From Chelydra serpentina (Eukaryota; Chordata; Testudines; Chelydridae): a stretch of DNA of 64,000 nucleotides. The position numbers and the translations under genes were made by a program. Below the pieces are notes generated by a model. The model was not told the DNA's origin, ran no database searches, and saw only the letters and a program-made list of their open reading frames with translations. The stretch lies in assembly GCA_037349315.1 (NCBI GenBank), contig JBAIAC010000004.1:29391001-29455000 (forward strand), written 5' to 3'. Numbering within the stretch: position 1 is the first letter of the stretch; the number at the start of each line of letters is the position of its first letter. Below are positions 43,646-56,271 of this stretch, in pieces.

Positions 43646-45987
43646 AGAACCTCTGACCTTTTCTTGGCGCTAAATCTGGCTGGGGAGGTTCAGCAAGTGA
43701 TTCAGAGGAGTGGCCAGTGAATTGGGTCTCCCTATCAATGGCGTGTAGAACCTGTGGGTGGGTGACATATTGGGCTGGTTAGTTGGCAGCTGAGATTTAA
43801 AGTAACCAAGCCAAGGCTGGGAACCTGCCCTGCAGTGATTTGTGTAGGTGATGTTGGGAGACTCAGAGGAGAGGTCAGTGAGCAGGTCCCAGTTCCCCAA
43901 CCTGCGCCGTCTATGGGAGGGTGCCCTATGGGCTGGTGAGTTGTCAGCCTGCTGAGGCTCAGAGCAGCCTGCTGGAATTTCCTTGTGGTGATAGGGAGTG
44001 GGTGATCCTGGAACATTTAAGGAGTACCTGGTGAGTGACGCCACGTCCCCCAGACTAGAAGGTGCCTTGTTAGGTGCAGGCTGCTGAGATAACAGCATAG
44101 TCACAGACCCAACGGCCCACCTTGGATACTTCCCACACTGCTGTCCCCATCTGCCTTCCCATCCTGTCATTGTAGAGAGAACTTGAACAGAATACTAGTT
44201 TGTAATGTACTTTGTTTTCAGTTTAAACTGATTTTTACTGAAAAAATCCTGGGTTTTACAAAAAGTATTCAGTTTTTTCTGATGTTCACCCTACTTTTGT
44301 ATCACTGAAAAATATATAAAAACTTGTTTTATTAGGAAAATACAATACATTATATATAGTCTGTGTGTACATACAAAGCTGCCTATTGGAGTGAGGCTCT
44401 ATATTAGTCTAGAAGATACACACAATAAACAACAGGCACACATGCAAGCTCTGAAGTGTGTGCACATCTGAACATACGGATGAATCTCACGCCCACCACA
44501 CATTTCAAGGTGTTAGCAGATAACTTTTTAACTAACACACTAAAATGGGACGAAAATGAAAATCTTTATCAGAATATGTTTCAGAACACAAAGAAGTATT
44601 TGAAAGTTTTAAATAAACAAAAACAGGAGAAAAGGATGAAGTTGAGTGTATGCGCTGTAAATAGTGTGGCCATGTTATTAAATGTAAATATTTATAGGCT
44701 ACTAGTTCTAAATCTACAACAGTAAACTGTTTACTTAAATGAAAAGTTTTATTTGGGGATTAGAGATTATTGTTTTCTTAAACTCGGAGGTGGAATTGTG
44801 TTTTGAGTTCTGTTTTAGTTCTGCAGCAAACCACATCGAATTCCATTTATCAAAGCATTAATTTACTGAATACTCCCCCCTCCGGTCCTTCCATCCACCA
44901 AAATAAACCCTGATATTTACCCAGAACAATTATTCATATTTTTCCCACCAATTTTCACCTGTTTTTGTTGCTTTAGTAATAAACGCCAATAAATTCCCAG
45001 GAAATATTACATAAAATAAAAACCAAACACGAAGGACTCTAAGTATGGTCCATGGGGTTCCGTTATCAGGAACCTCCTGGCTCTGCAAACTGCCCATATG
45101 CAGCAGAACATGGGGGACTCCATTACTCTGCAAGCCTCGTGCACACAAGAGGGGCAAATTTTGCCTTTTCTACAGTAAATGAGCTTCACAGCAGCACTAC
45201 TACAGATCTGAAGCTTTATGTGACAATTAAGCTATTAAACAGCTCTGAGCTACTTTTAGTTAATCGGTGTGTGGCGTACAGGCAGAAAGTGTGTACTTGT
45301 GAATATAGCAGCAGAAGCAGAATGGTATTTCAGATGAGGTTAAGGTCGGTGAATGTACGGCCTGACTGAGTAATATGTCAGACCTGTCCAGAGCTGGTTG
45401 GTTGATGTGATATGAGCACAGTAGTTGAAGTAGGTTCCCTGCTTTTGAATTAGCCTTTGATTTGTTATTGCCAACAAAATGCCTCATCTAATTCCATGTA
45501 GATCAGTGATATTTTATACAGTTTTGCTGTTTTGATGTTCTATATTTTTCTGTGTCTTGTTCCATACAGGTTATGTGGTATCAGCTATGTTAGAAATGCT
45601 TACAAATAATTGTAACGAGAGTTAGGTTCTTATGCTGGGGGCATTTTGGAGCAAGTCTATTGAAACTGATGGAGTTATTCTGGATGTGCCCTGGTATAAC
45701 AAGGTTCAGAATCTGGCCAACTGATCTACACTTTTATTCTAGTTTCAGGGAAGAAAACCTTTTAATTCATTTTTATTAACGTAAATAGATTTGTTTAGAA
45801 ATAGCCCCAAATCTTCAATCTCTTTTTTTGCCCTGGGAAGTCCTATTATACATTTCTGAATATGAAAACATCCTGGAATAGTTTTTCGTGAAAATGTCAT
45901 ATGTATATGGAACCACAGCACAGTTTCAGCATTCCAACTAGAAAGAAAGGGGATACATAGGTATACAAGAAAAAATGCAAAAAAGGG
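43646..45987. other. No gene recognised
   Basis: Frames at 43670-44170 (minus, 166 residues), 44456-44725 (plus) and 45745-46080 (minus) have no recognised domain, no conserved motif and compete with other open frames. No RNA gene or confident repeat seen. Confidence 0.35.
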
Positions 45988-46109
45988 AGCAAAAAAATCT
46001 GTCAGGAGACAGTACTTAGTCCTGCAGGGGCCTGGACTCCATGACCTTTCAAGGTCCTTCCAGTTCGATGAGATAGGCATATCTCCATATATTTATATTT
46101 ACTAATGCA
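45988..46109 (+). mobile_element. 3' half of a turtle-type SINE
   Basis: AAAAAATCTGTCAGGAGACAG, then 'CTGGACTCCATGACCTTTCA', 'TCCAGTTCGATGAGATAGGC' and 'ATATCTCCATATATTTATA', collinear with 24380-24485. The tRNA-like head is missing. Confidence 0.82.
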
Positions 46110-46737
46110 TCTGATTGTACTGAGAAACCCCACAAAATGAAGTTGACCTGCTTTTAAGTCCATTTTATTTTAGCAGTAGTGTGGTACCTTCTTCATTCTG
46201 AGATAATAAATGAAACAGTGTGATTTGGATTGTTCTTTAATGAAATAATTTGCCCCATGCCTGGTTATATTATTGGACTAAGGCAAGAGGAGGCTACAGC
46301 CAAGAGGAATCTTTCACATGTAATGTATAATTGAGGTAGCATTTGACTGACAGCAAAGCCTTATCTTCTAAAGTTATTTCTATCATCCCTATCCTAGATT
46401 GGATCTCTCTTATCTAGGTTAAAATTTAACTATGAAGAGTCTTTTTGAGAAAAATCCTTATTTTATTAATGAGATTTCACTTAATTTGACATAACAATTC
46501 TTCTTCTTTTAAAAAAAGTCTGGTTGCTGCTTTTTAGTTAGGGCTCAGTCCTACAAGGTGGTCCATTCCTGTGAGGGATATTATTGCTGTTGTTATATTC
46601 TGTGTTATTCCGTGTTAGGAATGTTATAAGAATTATTATTTATTCTACTTCTGTGCACAGTGTCAAAAGTGTAGATGACATTTTGCAAACAAATCAAACA
46701 CCATGGGGCATGTTCTGATCTCTCTTAGACCAGTTCC
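46110..46737. other. No gene recognised
   Basis: AT-rich, no frame or repeat supported. Confidence 0.4.
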
Positions 46738-46800
46738 TAGAGTTTAAGGCCAGAGGGGACATGAGATCATCCAGTTTGGTCCTGGTGTTAACACAGTTGA
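46738..46800 (-). mobile_element. CR1 3' terminal fragment, antisense
   Basis: 'TAGAGTTTAAGGCCAGAGGGG' and 'CATGAGATCATCCAGTTTGG', the antisense CR1 3' block as at 13568. Confidence 0.6.
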
Positions 46801-47667
46801 GCTTATTGTTACTCACTAGTATAAGTGCCATCAGGATTTTGGCCCGCAGTTGCTGCCTCCAGGAATTGACATTGAAGCTGAAAAAGTGCAGCACCTCAAA
46901 GGATGCTCAGCACCTTGCAGGATTGAGGATCTTTAGCAAATTTTTCTTTTTTAATCCTCCAAATTTATAAATGAAATATTGTATTGCAAGGTACTACCAG
47001 GCAAGTAATGAGGTAAATGATCATTTTAGTTGATAAAATCTGCAATAGCTTCCCCATTGATATTGTTACTATGGAGGTTGGATGAACCCTGGATGAAGCT
47101 TGTGGGCATGATGGTTGCCCTTCATTTCAGGATAAATGTAAAAAAGCAGTTAAACTTCTGAGGTGAAACAATAGGAGTCACCCTCTGAAACACAGGCCAC
47201 ATGCAAAGCCAGTCAGAAATTGAGCTATGCGGGCAGAGGGGTTTCAGCAGACAAAGTTTGATGGAGGCGTGTGTGAGCAGAAGCAGCCAAAGAACACGCA
47301 GAGAAGCAGCCAAAAAGCTAAGCAGTGAACAAGAAAAACCCTGGGAGTGATAGAGAGCCTACAGAAAGACCTTTTTGGGAAGTGTATTGGCAGGAAAACA
47401 GACTTAGAACTGTGAGCAATGACGTGTGACCCTCCTGTTGTTTGAGTCCCACTGTGTGCAGGGAAACAGGACTTTGCGTACATTCTGTGTAAATAAACAG
47501 GATTGCATCAAATAAATACTTCACTCATAAAATAAATTTATCTTCTTAACGAAAACAACCCAAAAGACCCCAAATATTGGCTAACCGCGAGTGTCAAAAG
47601 AGATAGCAATATCTATTTCTTAATGTATAACTTTCCTCTTGCAAAGATTTATCTTAGGCCTAGTGAA
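46801..47667. other. No gene; possible LTR-like 3' part near 47220-47525
   Basis: 47220-47525 is A/G-rich with AATAAA at about 47490 and 47513 and resembles the 3' part of an LTR. Ends were not identified. No supported frame. Confidence 0.3.
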
Positions 47668-48274
47668 TAGAGCTGTCCAGACAGTGGAAGGTATGTGCCG
47701 TGGGAAATTCCAGCTGTTTGAGATTTTGTTTTGTTCGGAATCAGAACAAAACCTCAACCCCCAAAATATCCCGTGAAAGGAAATATTCCAGTTTGGGAAC
47801 ATAAAAGTGCTGCAGCCACCCAGGTCTCTGTGTCTGCCTGCGCTGCACCTGGGGTGGGAAACCCCCAGACTGATAATGGATAGGGGAATTCCGAGGCTGA
47901 TGATGGGAGGGTATTTCAGGGAGTCAGGGATCTGAGCAGTCACTTGGCTGGGGGCCAAGGAGTCAGGAAGCCTGGGAGTCCTGGTTTGTGATATCCCCTC
48001 GGTGCACTGCCCTGGAGCACAGGGGCCTGGTAGCCCTGCTGCGAGGTAACCCACCTGGTGACCAGTTCCAGATCAAGGGGCCTGGAAGCTCTTGGAGACC
48101 AGGGTGCTGAAGAATCATGAGCCCAGGAGCTAGGGCTGCTGAGGAGCGAGTTGGGGGAGCGAGCAGGAAACTAGGTTTTGAAACCTGTCTGGTTTGGATT
48201 GGAATTTCATTGGAATCAACATGTTCCCATGGCAAGTGTCGATTTCAGCAAATCAGCATTTCTGGCCAGCTCTA
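47668..48274. mobile_element. TIR element, probably hAT-type non-autonomous
   Basis: The ends TAGAGCTGTCCAGACA and TTTCTGGCCAGCTCTA match as inverted repeats at 13 of 16 positions. The flanks CTAGTGAA (47660-47667) and CTAGCCAG (48275-48282) agree at 5 of 8, so any duplication has decayed. The interior is partly GC-rich ('GGAGTCAGGAAGCCTGGGAG'). The minus-strand frame of 144 residues has no domain. Confidence 0.6.
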
Positions 48275-48282
48275 CTAGCCAG

Positions 48283-49865
48283 CAAAAATATAATTTAAAA
48301 ATGATGTATGTTTTTCCTACTTCATTACGTTCCTGAAGATCTTTTATTTTGTAAGACAAATAAACAGTCCACAATAAGTTTAACTTTTCCCTACGATTTG
48401 TGCATGTGTGTTTATGACTTGGGGCTTCATCTGCTCTCTTATGTTGCACAGACTCTCTTCCCCCGTTCTACAGGACACATCTGGTGAGAAAATATCTACC
48501 TTCTAAAGAGTGCCAATTGAATTTCACAATCATTTACCAATGATCCAAATGACCACTTTTGTGCCGCCTACTAATGGAAAGTCATAGATTCTTCTGATCT
48601 GGGTTAGGTTACAAGAGTAATTTGAGTTTGGTGAATTTATTATAATTTTTTAGTGGGCATTGACATTTATTCATGTCAAAAAATAACAATACACAAAACT
48701 GAATGCTCTGAGACATCCAAAATTAAAATAGCAGCTGTGGGGCAGATCTGGGGCCAGATTTACTAATGGTAGTGCGGGAAGGTCTGAGCTGGTGAACCAA
48801 TTTGAGGATGAAATACATTGGATTGGGTGAACAACTGAGCATAAGGAAAACTGTTGGAGAAACTGGGTCAGCCAAGGGAAACATGTGGGTGAGGCATCAT
48901 GCAAGAAAATTATAGGCAAACTTTCCCATACAGTTCTGATGCACAATCCTAGGACCAAGTTCACCCAGGGTTTATGCCAGCATAACCCTTGGTGGAGAGC
49001 ATCTGAGCTGGAAAGTCTATGCTCATACTAGGGGGTGAAGGGTACCAGAAACGAGTGGTACTGTCTGTAAAGAGAGGTCAGTTCATTACATCCCCTCAGC
49101 AATCTCCAATGATAGAAGTCCTATAGAATAAAGGCCATTAACTAAAACTGTCCTCAGGTGAAAACCCTCAGGTTGGACCATGACATCATCTGCGGGTGAA
49201 TCCCTCCAGGGCCTTGCTGGAAGAGGGAGAGAGACTCCACCCATGCTGTTCTAATGCTGAATGGTCTGAGCCATCCAGATTCAATTCTATGTGTGGTTAT
49301 TTTGCAGCATGAATAAATGCCCATGTCCACTAAGGATTAAGATGAAATCACCAAAGCCCATTACTTACTGCTGCACCCCATGCTCAAATGGACAACATAT
49401 TAGGACAGGAGAGAGGTTTTCCAGGCATCCAGGCTCCCTTCTGCTGCTGCCCCACAGATTCCAGAGGTGGAATCCATGGAGCATAGGGAGAACTTTAGAC
49501 CAAACAGTTCACAAATATCCACTAACTTTGATTGTCCAATTTTTGAGACACCCAGGACCTGGTTTTCAGAGGTGCTGAGCACTTTCCACTCCATTGGAGT
49601 CAATGTGACCTCCGGTTGCCTGCTTTTGAAAATGTTGGCCATAGCTTTCACCCACGCCAGCTGAAGTCTGAGACCAGTAGCCTGTGCCGGCCCCCATGTT
49701 TATTGGAGGGTTGAATCTTGCAGTGAGCCAGCAGCTTTACTGAGCTGCTTTGCCTCAGGGCCTGCAATAGGAGCTCAACAGATGTATCAGTGCTGACGTC
49801 TGTCTGAGAGGCAGGCACTCTGCTTTGCACCATAGCTGAAGCCATAAGTGCGCCGTTCCTCCTGG
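48283..49865. other. No gene recognised
   Basis: Several short frames on both strands, none with a domain. No confident repeat. Confidence 0.35.
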
Positions 49866-49971
49866 TCCTGATCCAGCAAAGCTCTTAAGCCTAAGTAACT
49901 CCACTGAGGTCAATGGGACTGTGCCCATGCTTCAAGTTAAGCCCATACATAAGTGCTTTGCTGGATCAGGG
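49866..49971. repeat. Foldback repeat ('cctgatccagcaaag' family)
   Basis: CCTGATCCAGCAAAGCTCTT at the left pairs with 'AAGTGCTTTGCTGGATCAGG' at the right. The centre is 'CACTGAGGTCAATGGGAC'. Confidence 0.75.
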
Positions 49972-50337
49972 TTTGTGTACGCATCTCAGAGGAAGGCTGA
50001 AAAACAACAGAACAGCAGCATCCCTTAAATACCTAAAAGGAAATGAACTAAACACTAGTGACGGGCAGTATGTTGCTCAGGATTATGGTTTATAATATAT
50101 AGTTTACAGGTAGAATTTTAAGAAAAGTGTGGCAAGTATATGCAAGACAAAAACAAAATGTTTCACGGCATTCATAGAGCTCTGATCAGCGGAGCTGCTG
50201 TGGGTGGCTAGAAACCTGGTTAATGTTATTTGCATCTGGTTAAGTCTCAGTAACCATCAGAAATCGTACACGAGAACTTGCCCTCATGGGATTTCCAGTT
50301 CAGAGAGTTTGGATAACAACAAACAAACCCCTATCTC
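49972..50337. other. No gene recognised
   Basis: Ordinary sequence without a supported frame or repeat. Confidence 0.4.
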
Positions 50338-50525
50338 TTGTGCAGTACTTTTTGTCAGCATCCGTGTACCCATTTTTACAGATGGGAGACTGAGGCAAAG
50401 CGGACAAGTTACATATCCAGGGTCATCCAGTAGCCAGTGTCAGAACTGGAAACACAGGTCTCCCCCTTCAGCGTGTTATCCACCAGACCACACTGCCGTT
50501 CCTGAGCTGATTGCTGCTTATCTGA
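50338..50525 (-). repeat. MIR-type SINE, antisense
   Basis: 'CCCATTTTTACAGATGGGAG', 'ACTGAGGCAAAGCGGACAAG', 'AGTGTCAGAACTGGAAACAC' and 'TATCCACCAGACCACACTGC' are the antisense MIR core and tRNA-like head in the expected order. Confidence 0.72.
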
Positions 50526-52227
50526 ACTGAGCCTCTGGATCCTTGTGTTTCACCTATCCCTAGAATAAAATGCTCTTTTCAAATAAATTCTTCTGGCAGC
50601 TGGACAGGCCTGTTTGTACGATGCTGTCCTAGAGACAGTGATCAACTTAATCTGCATAATGCTTTTTAGCAAGGAGGGAAAGCCTGGAGGAGAAAATACA
50701 ATAATAATTAGTGAGGAGGTCATTCTCCCAAAGAGGGTGAAGAATCAGGGCATGAAAAATGCACTCTAACTCTTTAAACCAAGGAAGGGAAGAGGAAAGA
50801 CCAGGCAAAGCCTAGTGGCGAAATGATTTTGTAATTGGGTAAATGCAATCTTCTTACGCAAATCAAAGGGACACCAGCTGCTTTTTAACTCCCCCTCTTT
50901 CTTTCTTTCCTGCCCCCAGACACCAGCTTAGACTCTGGGCAATTGAAAAGCTCGAGCACAACAGCATGCGTGATGAAAACATATATACATTAAAAAGAAG
51001 AAATTACGGTGCCCTTGACTTTTTCTCCTTGAGGTTGTGAGGGCCTTAGTTTCAGGGTTGCTTTTATCCTTCCTGTCTGCACCAAGCCACATTACTATAT
51101 TACTATCATATGAATCATGTCCTCAGGTCTCTCTGATGACATAGGTATAGATATGAAGACAGTGAGTGATTTTTTTTCCAAGCGAGGTAATGCCTTTCAT
51201 TTTTAAAGGGCTCATTCATCTGTGTGTTGCTCAGATAAGTACTGGGAATTTGAAAGCATTGCTTGCCATTAGAATTGCCTGATTATGAAGAAAAGAGGGT
51301 AGATGGCAATTCCTTCTCTCGGTATCTGATTTTTTTTCGCGGGTGGGGGGAAGGCCTCTTTCTGTATGATCAGACTTTAGAAATGTGGGGCCAGCTCATA
51401 CATGGCCCTACACTGATGTGATAGAAGGGCGGCAGAGCATAGGGTTCCCATTCCCTTGTCTAAGGACCCATAAATTAGCTGCAAATGCTGGGGCATTTTG
51501 GGGGCTAGAAGAGTGGGAAAGAGCAGCTTGTACTGCCACCAGCATTGCTGCCTGGGTGTATGGCTCTGGAGGGAGCATGTATGGATAGAGATGAGCTGAG
51601 TAGCTTACACATCTGCTGTATATAAGCACCTGGGAGGGTACTGCCTGAGTCCCGAGGAGGAGGAATGCTAGCTGAGACAGCAAGATTTTTTTCTTGGGAA
51701 CTCTGAGAATTCAGAGTGGTCAAGACCCTCACACCTGCACATAGTTAGGATCTTTTCCAGGAGGATCTCTACTCTCCTGCTCCTCTTCGGAAGGCGAGGT
51801 CAGCTGCCAGTGCTGTATTGTCCCCTGTTATGGCAGGAGTCACCAGATGGCACTGTTACTTATAGTGTAGCACATGTTTTCCCCTTAACATGTAAGCAAG
51901 CTTTTAGTCTTGGAAGGAATGCTGTTCCTGGTTTTGTAAAGTCATTCCTGGGGGAGCTGTTGCATGTATCAAGGGAGTTCGCTTTCTGCCTCAGTCTCCA
52001 GAATAAGAGTCAGATCTTGAGGCAAAGGTGTTCCATGGGAACTGGGATTTGTGCTGGTGTTTGTGCTGAGCTCCCAGCAAGAAGGGATTACCTATGAGCT
52101 GTTTGTATCTTCTTTTGTTCTAAGCCATGTGTAAAGGGGTAAATAAAGCAAACTGGGCTTACAACGTTCCCAGACTCTGTATCACTGATGGCTTCTTCAA
52201 CAGGAAGCTGATCTGCAAAGATGAAAT
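50526..52227. other. No gene recognised
   Basis: Frames at 50843-51040, 51385-51588 and 51810-52097 have no domain. No confident repeat or RNA gene. Confidence 0.35.
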
Positions 52228-52235
52228 CTGCTACT

Positions 52236-53233
52236 TAAGGTTGCCAGGCATCCGGTTTTCGACTGGAACGGCCGGTCGAAAAGGGACCCTGGCGACTGGG
52301 CCATTAAAAGTCCAATTGGTGGCGCAGCGGGGGCCCAGGGCTAAGGCAGGCTCACTTCCTGCCCTAGCTCCACGCATCACCTGGAAGCGGCTGCAAGGTC
52401 CTTGTGGCCTCTAGGCACATGAGTGACCCAGGAGGCTCCACATGCTGCCTTCACCCTGAATTCTGGCTTCGCAGCTCCCATTGGCCAGGAAGCATGACCA
52501 GTGGGAGCTGCGGGGGCGGTGCCCACGGGCGCAAGGGCAGCACACGGAGCTTCCCTGGCCACCCGTGCACCTAGGGGCTGCAGGGATCTGGCAGCTGCTT
52601 CCTGGGAGCCGCGGTAAGTGCCGCCAGGACCTTGCACCACCTCCCACACCCCAACCTCCTGCCACAGCCCTGAGTCCCCTCCCACATCCAAACTCCCTCC
52701 TGCACCCTGCACTTCCCCCACACCTCAACCCCTTGCCCCAGCCTGGAGTCCCCTCCCACTCCCAAACTACCTCCCAGAGCCCACTCCTGCATCCCAAACC
52801 CCTCATCCCTGGCCCCACCCCAGAACCTGCACCCCCAGCCAGAGTCCTCACCCCCCCACACCCCAACCCCCTGTCCCAGTATGGAGCTCTCTCCCATACC
52901 TTGAACCTCTCATTTCTGGCCCCACCCAGAGCCTGCACCCCCCCAGACCAGAGACCATACTCCCCTGTACCTCAATCCCCTACCCCAGCCCAGAGCCCTC
53001 TCCCATACCCCAAACCCCTCATCCCCAGCCCCACCCGAGATCCCGCACCCCCAACCGGAGCCCGTACTCCCCTCCTGCACCCCAAGTTCCTGCCCTATCC
53101 TGGTGAAAGTGAGTGAGGGTGGGGGAGAGCGAGTGACGGAGGGAGGGGGGATGGAGAGAGTGGGGACAGGGCCTCGGAGAAGGGGTGGGGCAGGAGTGTT
53201 CGGTTTCGTGCGATTAGAAAGTTGGCAACCCTG
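52236..53233 (+). mobile_element. hAT-like non-autonomous element with C-rich core, copy 3 (best preserved)
   Basis: CTGCTACT at 52228-52235 and at 53234-53241 is a perfect 8-bp duplication. The termini are TAAGGTTGCCAGGCATCC and AGAAAGTTGGCAACCCTG, inverted repeats over (C/T)A(A/G)GGTTGCCA. The internal order matches copies at 541-1251 and 27601-28900: 'TTTTCGACTGGAACGGCCGG', 'AAAAGGGACCCTGG', a GC-rich segment, a C-rich array with phrases recurring at about 52660, 52733, 52870 and 52981, then 'GTGAAAGTGAGTGAGGGTGG'. The 175-211-residue frames on both strands are composition artefacts. TIR type and 8-bp target size indicate hAT. Confidence 0.93.
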
Positions 53234-53540
53234 CTGCTACTGCTCCAGATTGGGTTGAGACCCTTCTTTTTCTGCAGCCTGTGGAGGCTTCTCTGCTGGT
53301 CTGGGGATTCATGAGGTGGGGAGGGAGAGAGGAATGTGGCCAGAAATTTGAGAGATACACACTGGGCCAGGAATTTGATGGGCACGCATATCTTTTTCCC
53401 AAAGGAGCTTGCCTAGAAAAGAGAATACAGCCTAGAACTATTACGTTTCCCGGCTTCTCCACCCCTTCTCAAGTGACTGCAGAGCAGCTGTGGTTAAGTG
53501 GAGAACCATAGCGCAGCTGCATTGGAACCATGCTGCTAGG

Positions 53541-54103
53541 CAGGGATGGATTAACCCATCACTGAGCCTTAGACAAACATACACTTCTGGGCCCTTCTAA
53601 TGTAAGTAACAAACAGCTGATAAATGGAAAGAAGGAGGAAAAATACACTTTAGTGATGTTCCCCCCATACATATTTGTGCAGTCAATTCCCATCCCACCC
53701 TGGTCACTTACTGCTGTTGAAGAAGGAAGCAGTTTCTTTACCCAGGGTCCTCATCTCTCCTGGGGTCTGCTGGGAATGGCAAAGTGTGCCTCAGCTGTGA
53801 GTGAGGCCTATCTCTTCCCACTCATCACTTGAATGAGTGGCATTGCTGCCTGGCACACAGGGCTGCAATATCACTCAAATTTGACCCTCCATCATGATAG
53901 AGGGGTGGCCAGGCCAAATTTGAGTGACATTCTGAGTGTGACCGTGCGTGTCAGGTTGCAATGCTGCTAATTTGAGTGATCCAAATTCTTTCAGTTCATG
54001 TGCAAATCTGTATTGGTTTAAAACAAAAAAATCCCTCCGACACCAGGCCCAGATTTGGGCCTTTCGTAAAGGAGGCACATGCCTAGTTGTTAATCCGGCT
54101 GTG
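53541..54103. mobile_element. hAT-type non-autonomous element
   Basis: The ends are CAGGGATGGATTAACCC and GTTAATCCGGCTGTG, pairing over CA..G..GGATTAAC. CTGCTAGG (53533-53540) and TTGCTAGA (54104-54111) share the core TGCTAG and fit a decayed 8-bp duplication. The interior has an inverted pair (about 53875-53895 and 53905-53925) around 'CAAATTTGA'. It is non-coding. Confidence 0.78.
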
Positions 54104-54348
54104 TTGCTAGAGAACCGGTTGTTGGGGAGAGTGCTGGGAGCCAGAGCTGCTGTGGAAAAGCAAAGCTCTCCCTTGGGGGATTCTCCATTAGGGTGACTCT
54201 GGAGAAGTGTAGATGTTTCCTTCGCATGAGAAAGCGTAGCCAGACATCTCTGCTAGCCAGAGTGTGTGGGGTAGGAACGAGGGCTGAGGACATGGCCACT
54301 TCCTCACCCACCCCCTTTTCAGGCAGTTCACACACACTGGGTCACAAG

Positions 54349-54913
54349 CAGTATCGTAGCTGGGGGGAGCAGGGGGAGCGGCCACTCCTCCATAGCACAT
54401 TTTCCAAAAGTGGCGCCTTTTTAATTTTTGAAAGGGTGGAGACGGAGTGGATGGAGATGGAGCGACAAAATAACGCAGGGGTCCTGCTGCTGGCCCCACC
54501 AAGAGCCCACTGCTGGCCTGCGTTCTTTCACCCAGGCTGGCAGCAGGCTGAGAGACCCCGGCTGGCAGGAGCCCATGGGGGGAATCCTAGAGCAGTGGCT
54601 GGTTGAGCCGCTCAGCCCGCCCTGCTCTGGGATTCCCCCCCACGGGCTCCTGCCAGCAGAGGTCCCATTGCTGGCCTCACCAAGAGCCTGCTGCTGGCCT
54701 GGGTGAAAGAACCCAGGCCAGCAGCGGGCTGAGATACCCGGTTGGTAGGAGCCCGTGGGGGGATCCCAGAGCGGGGTGGGCGGGCTGAGCGGCTCAGCCA
54801 GCCACCGCTCTAGGATTCCCCCCAGTGGGCTCCTGCCACCCAGGTCGGGTCGGATGGCGCCTTTTTTTATGTGTTCGCTCCCCCCCTGTTGTTAGAACCT
54901 GGCTACGCCACTG
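54349..54913. mobile_element. hAT-type non-autonomous element with perfect 8-bp TSD
   Basis: GTCACAAG at 54341-54348 recurs at 54914-54921. The ends CAGTATCGTAGCTGGGG and CCTGGCTACGCCACTG are inverted repeats (CAGT..CGTAGC..GG). The interior repeats a 'GGCAGGAGCCCA.GGGGGAAT' unit in both orientations (about 54560, 54640, 54745, 54820). No transposase; the frames inside come from the repeats. Confidence 0.92.
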
Positions 54914-54921
54914 GTCACAAG

Positions 54922-55939
54922 CAGGGAGCAGCTCCTGAACTCCAGAGCAGCATAGGATCTCGCCCCTGTGTGGGAGCACAAGGGAGAGGTGGCCCCTTGC
55001 AGTCTCCGCCATGCTGGACAGAGGGCACAGCCTCCCTTGAGTTTCTCAGTGAAGTGGGTGCTGTATCCCCATCTTTCTCACGTGTACCCATAGAGGATTC
55101 AGCTACAACCTGTCCCTATTTTATTTCATACCACTTTAATGTGGCTGGACTTTAATTACACGGTATATACCATATGTACAATATTAGCCCGGAGGCAGGA
55201 GTGAATGAGTAACAGGGAAAGGCAAGCAGTTGCTAGTTGCAAAATGTATGTATTTCCCAGCATGGGAATAAGTGTATGTCTCTCTTTCATGGCTGGCTGG
55301 CGCACTTCCGATTTATCTTGGTCATCAACACATTTTCTATTTTTTTCTTCCATACCTTTCCCCCCCCACACACACACCTGCTTGGTTAAGTATACATTTC
55401 CATACAGTTTTGAGACACAGATAGGATCTGACACTGCCATTCCCCTGATAACGGTCTCTCTCATGCCTGAGGAAGTGTTTAAAAAGAAAAAAAATCCTTG
55501 TTTTTTCTTTCCCCCTTGCTTGTTCTGGAGTTCTGCCCACAGACAAGGAGAGATTGCACTAGAATTATTACCCTCATAGCTTAAGATGTCAATGTTGGAT
55601 AAAATTGTGGTGCAGAAGTTTTCATTTATTATACTAAATTGACATGTCTTTCTACACTATGATAAAATGCTTTTGAAGAAATAGTCTAAGAGATCTTGAT
55701 CCACATCATCAGCTGGGGAGAATTGGCAATAATTGCCTCCAAACGAGCTACGCTGCTTTATACGAGCTAAGATTCTGCCTCCTATTTATCTTCATGTTGG
55801 GCCATTCACCGCTCTCCTTACTCAGATACTGCACTAATTGGGATCTATTCTGTTCTGTTACTCCAATAAACCTGGAGCAACCAAGAGCAGGGTTTGCCCA
55901 ATTGATTTCAATAGATAAGCAGGATTTGGCCCCCTGAGT
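54922..55939. other. No gene recognised
   Basis: The frame at 55205-55579 (124 residues) has no domain and is opposed by an open minus frame. A T-rich run with CACACACACA lies near 55370. No other repeat. Confidence 0.35.
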
Positions 55940-56219
55940 TTAGGTCTACACTTAAAACACTGCATCTGCGCCGCTGTAGTGCTTAAAGTGAAGATGCTCC
56001 TATGCCAATGGGAGTGTTTCTCTCATCAGCGTAGTTAATTCACATCTCCAAGAGGCAGTAGCTATGTTGACGGTAGAAGTTCTCCCATTCAGATAGCGCA
56101 GTGTACAAGGAGGGTGGTGTGTGGTGTTAGGTTGTTATAACTACATTGCTCAGTGGTATGGATTTTTCATACCCCTGAGCGACATAGTTATACTGATATA
56201 GGTCTGTAGCGTAGATTGA
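55940..56219. mobile_element. Harbinger-type MITE
   Basis: The left end is 'TTTAGGTCTACACTTAAAAC' and the right end 'TGATATAGGTCTGTAGCGTA', degenerate inverted termini of the GTCTACAC/GTGTAGAC type. Internal palindromic blocks are 'AGCGTAGTTAATTCACATC', 'GGTATGGATTTTTCATACC' and 'GAGCGACATAGTTATACTG', also present at 13935-14385. Non-coding. Confidence 0.72.
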
Positions 56220-56271
56220 CATCAAGAGGGCCAGATCCTGTAATTGGTATAACTCCATTGAAATAAATGAA

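Noticed and set aside
43670..44170. 166-residue minus frame
   Set aside because: No domain, no start context or splice evidence, competing open frame on the same strand.
52411..53116. Long opposed frames (175 and 211 residues) in C-rich DNA
   Set aside because: Pro-rich and Gly-rich translations of a tandem array inside a TIR element. Both strands are open at once, and no domain is present.
55205..55579. 124-residue plus frame
   Set aside because: Low-complexity Phe/Lys stretches from T- and A-runs; no domain.
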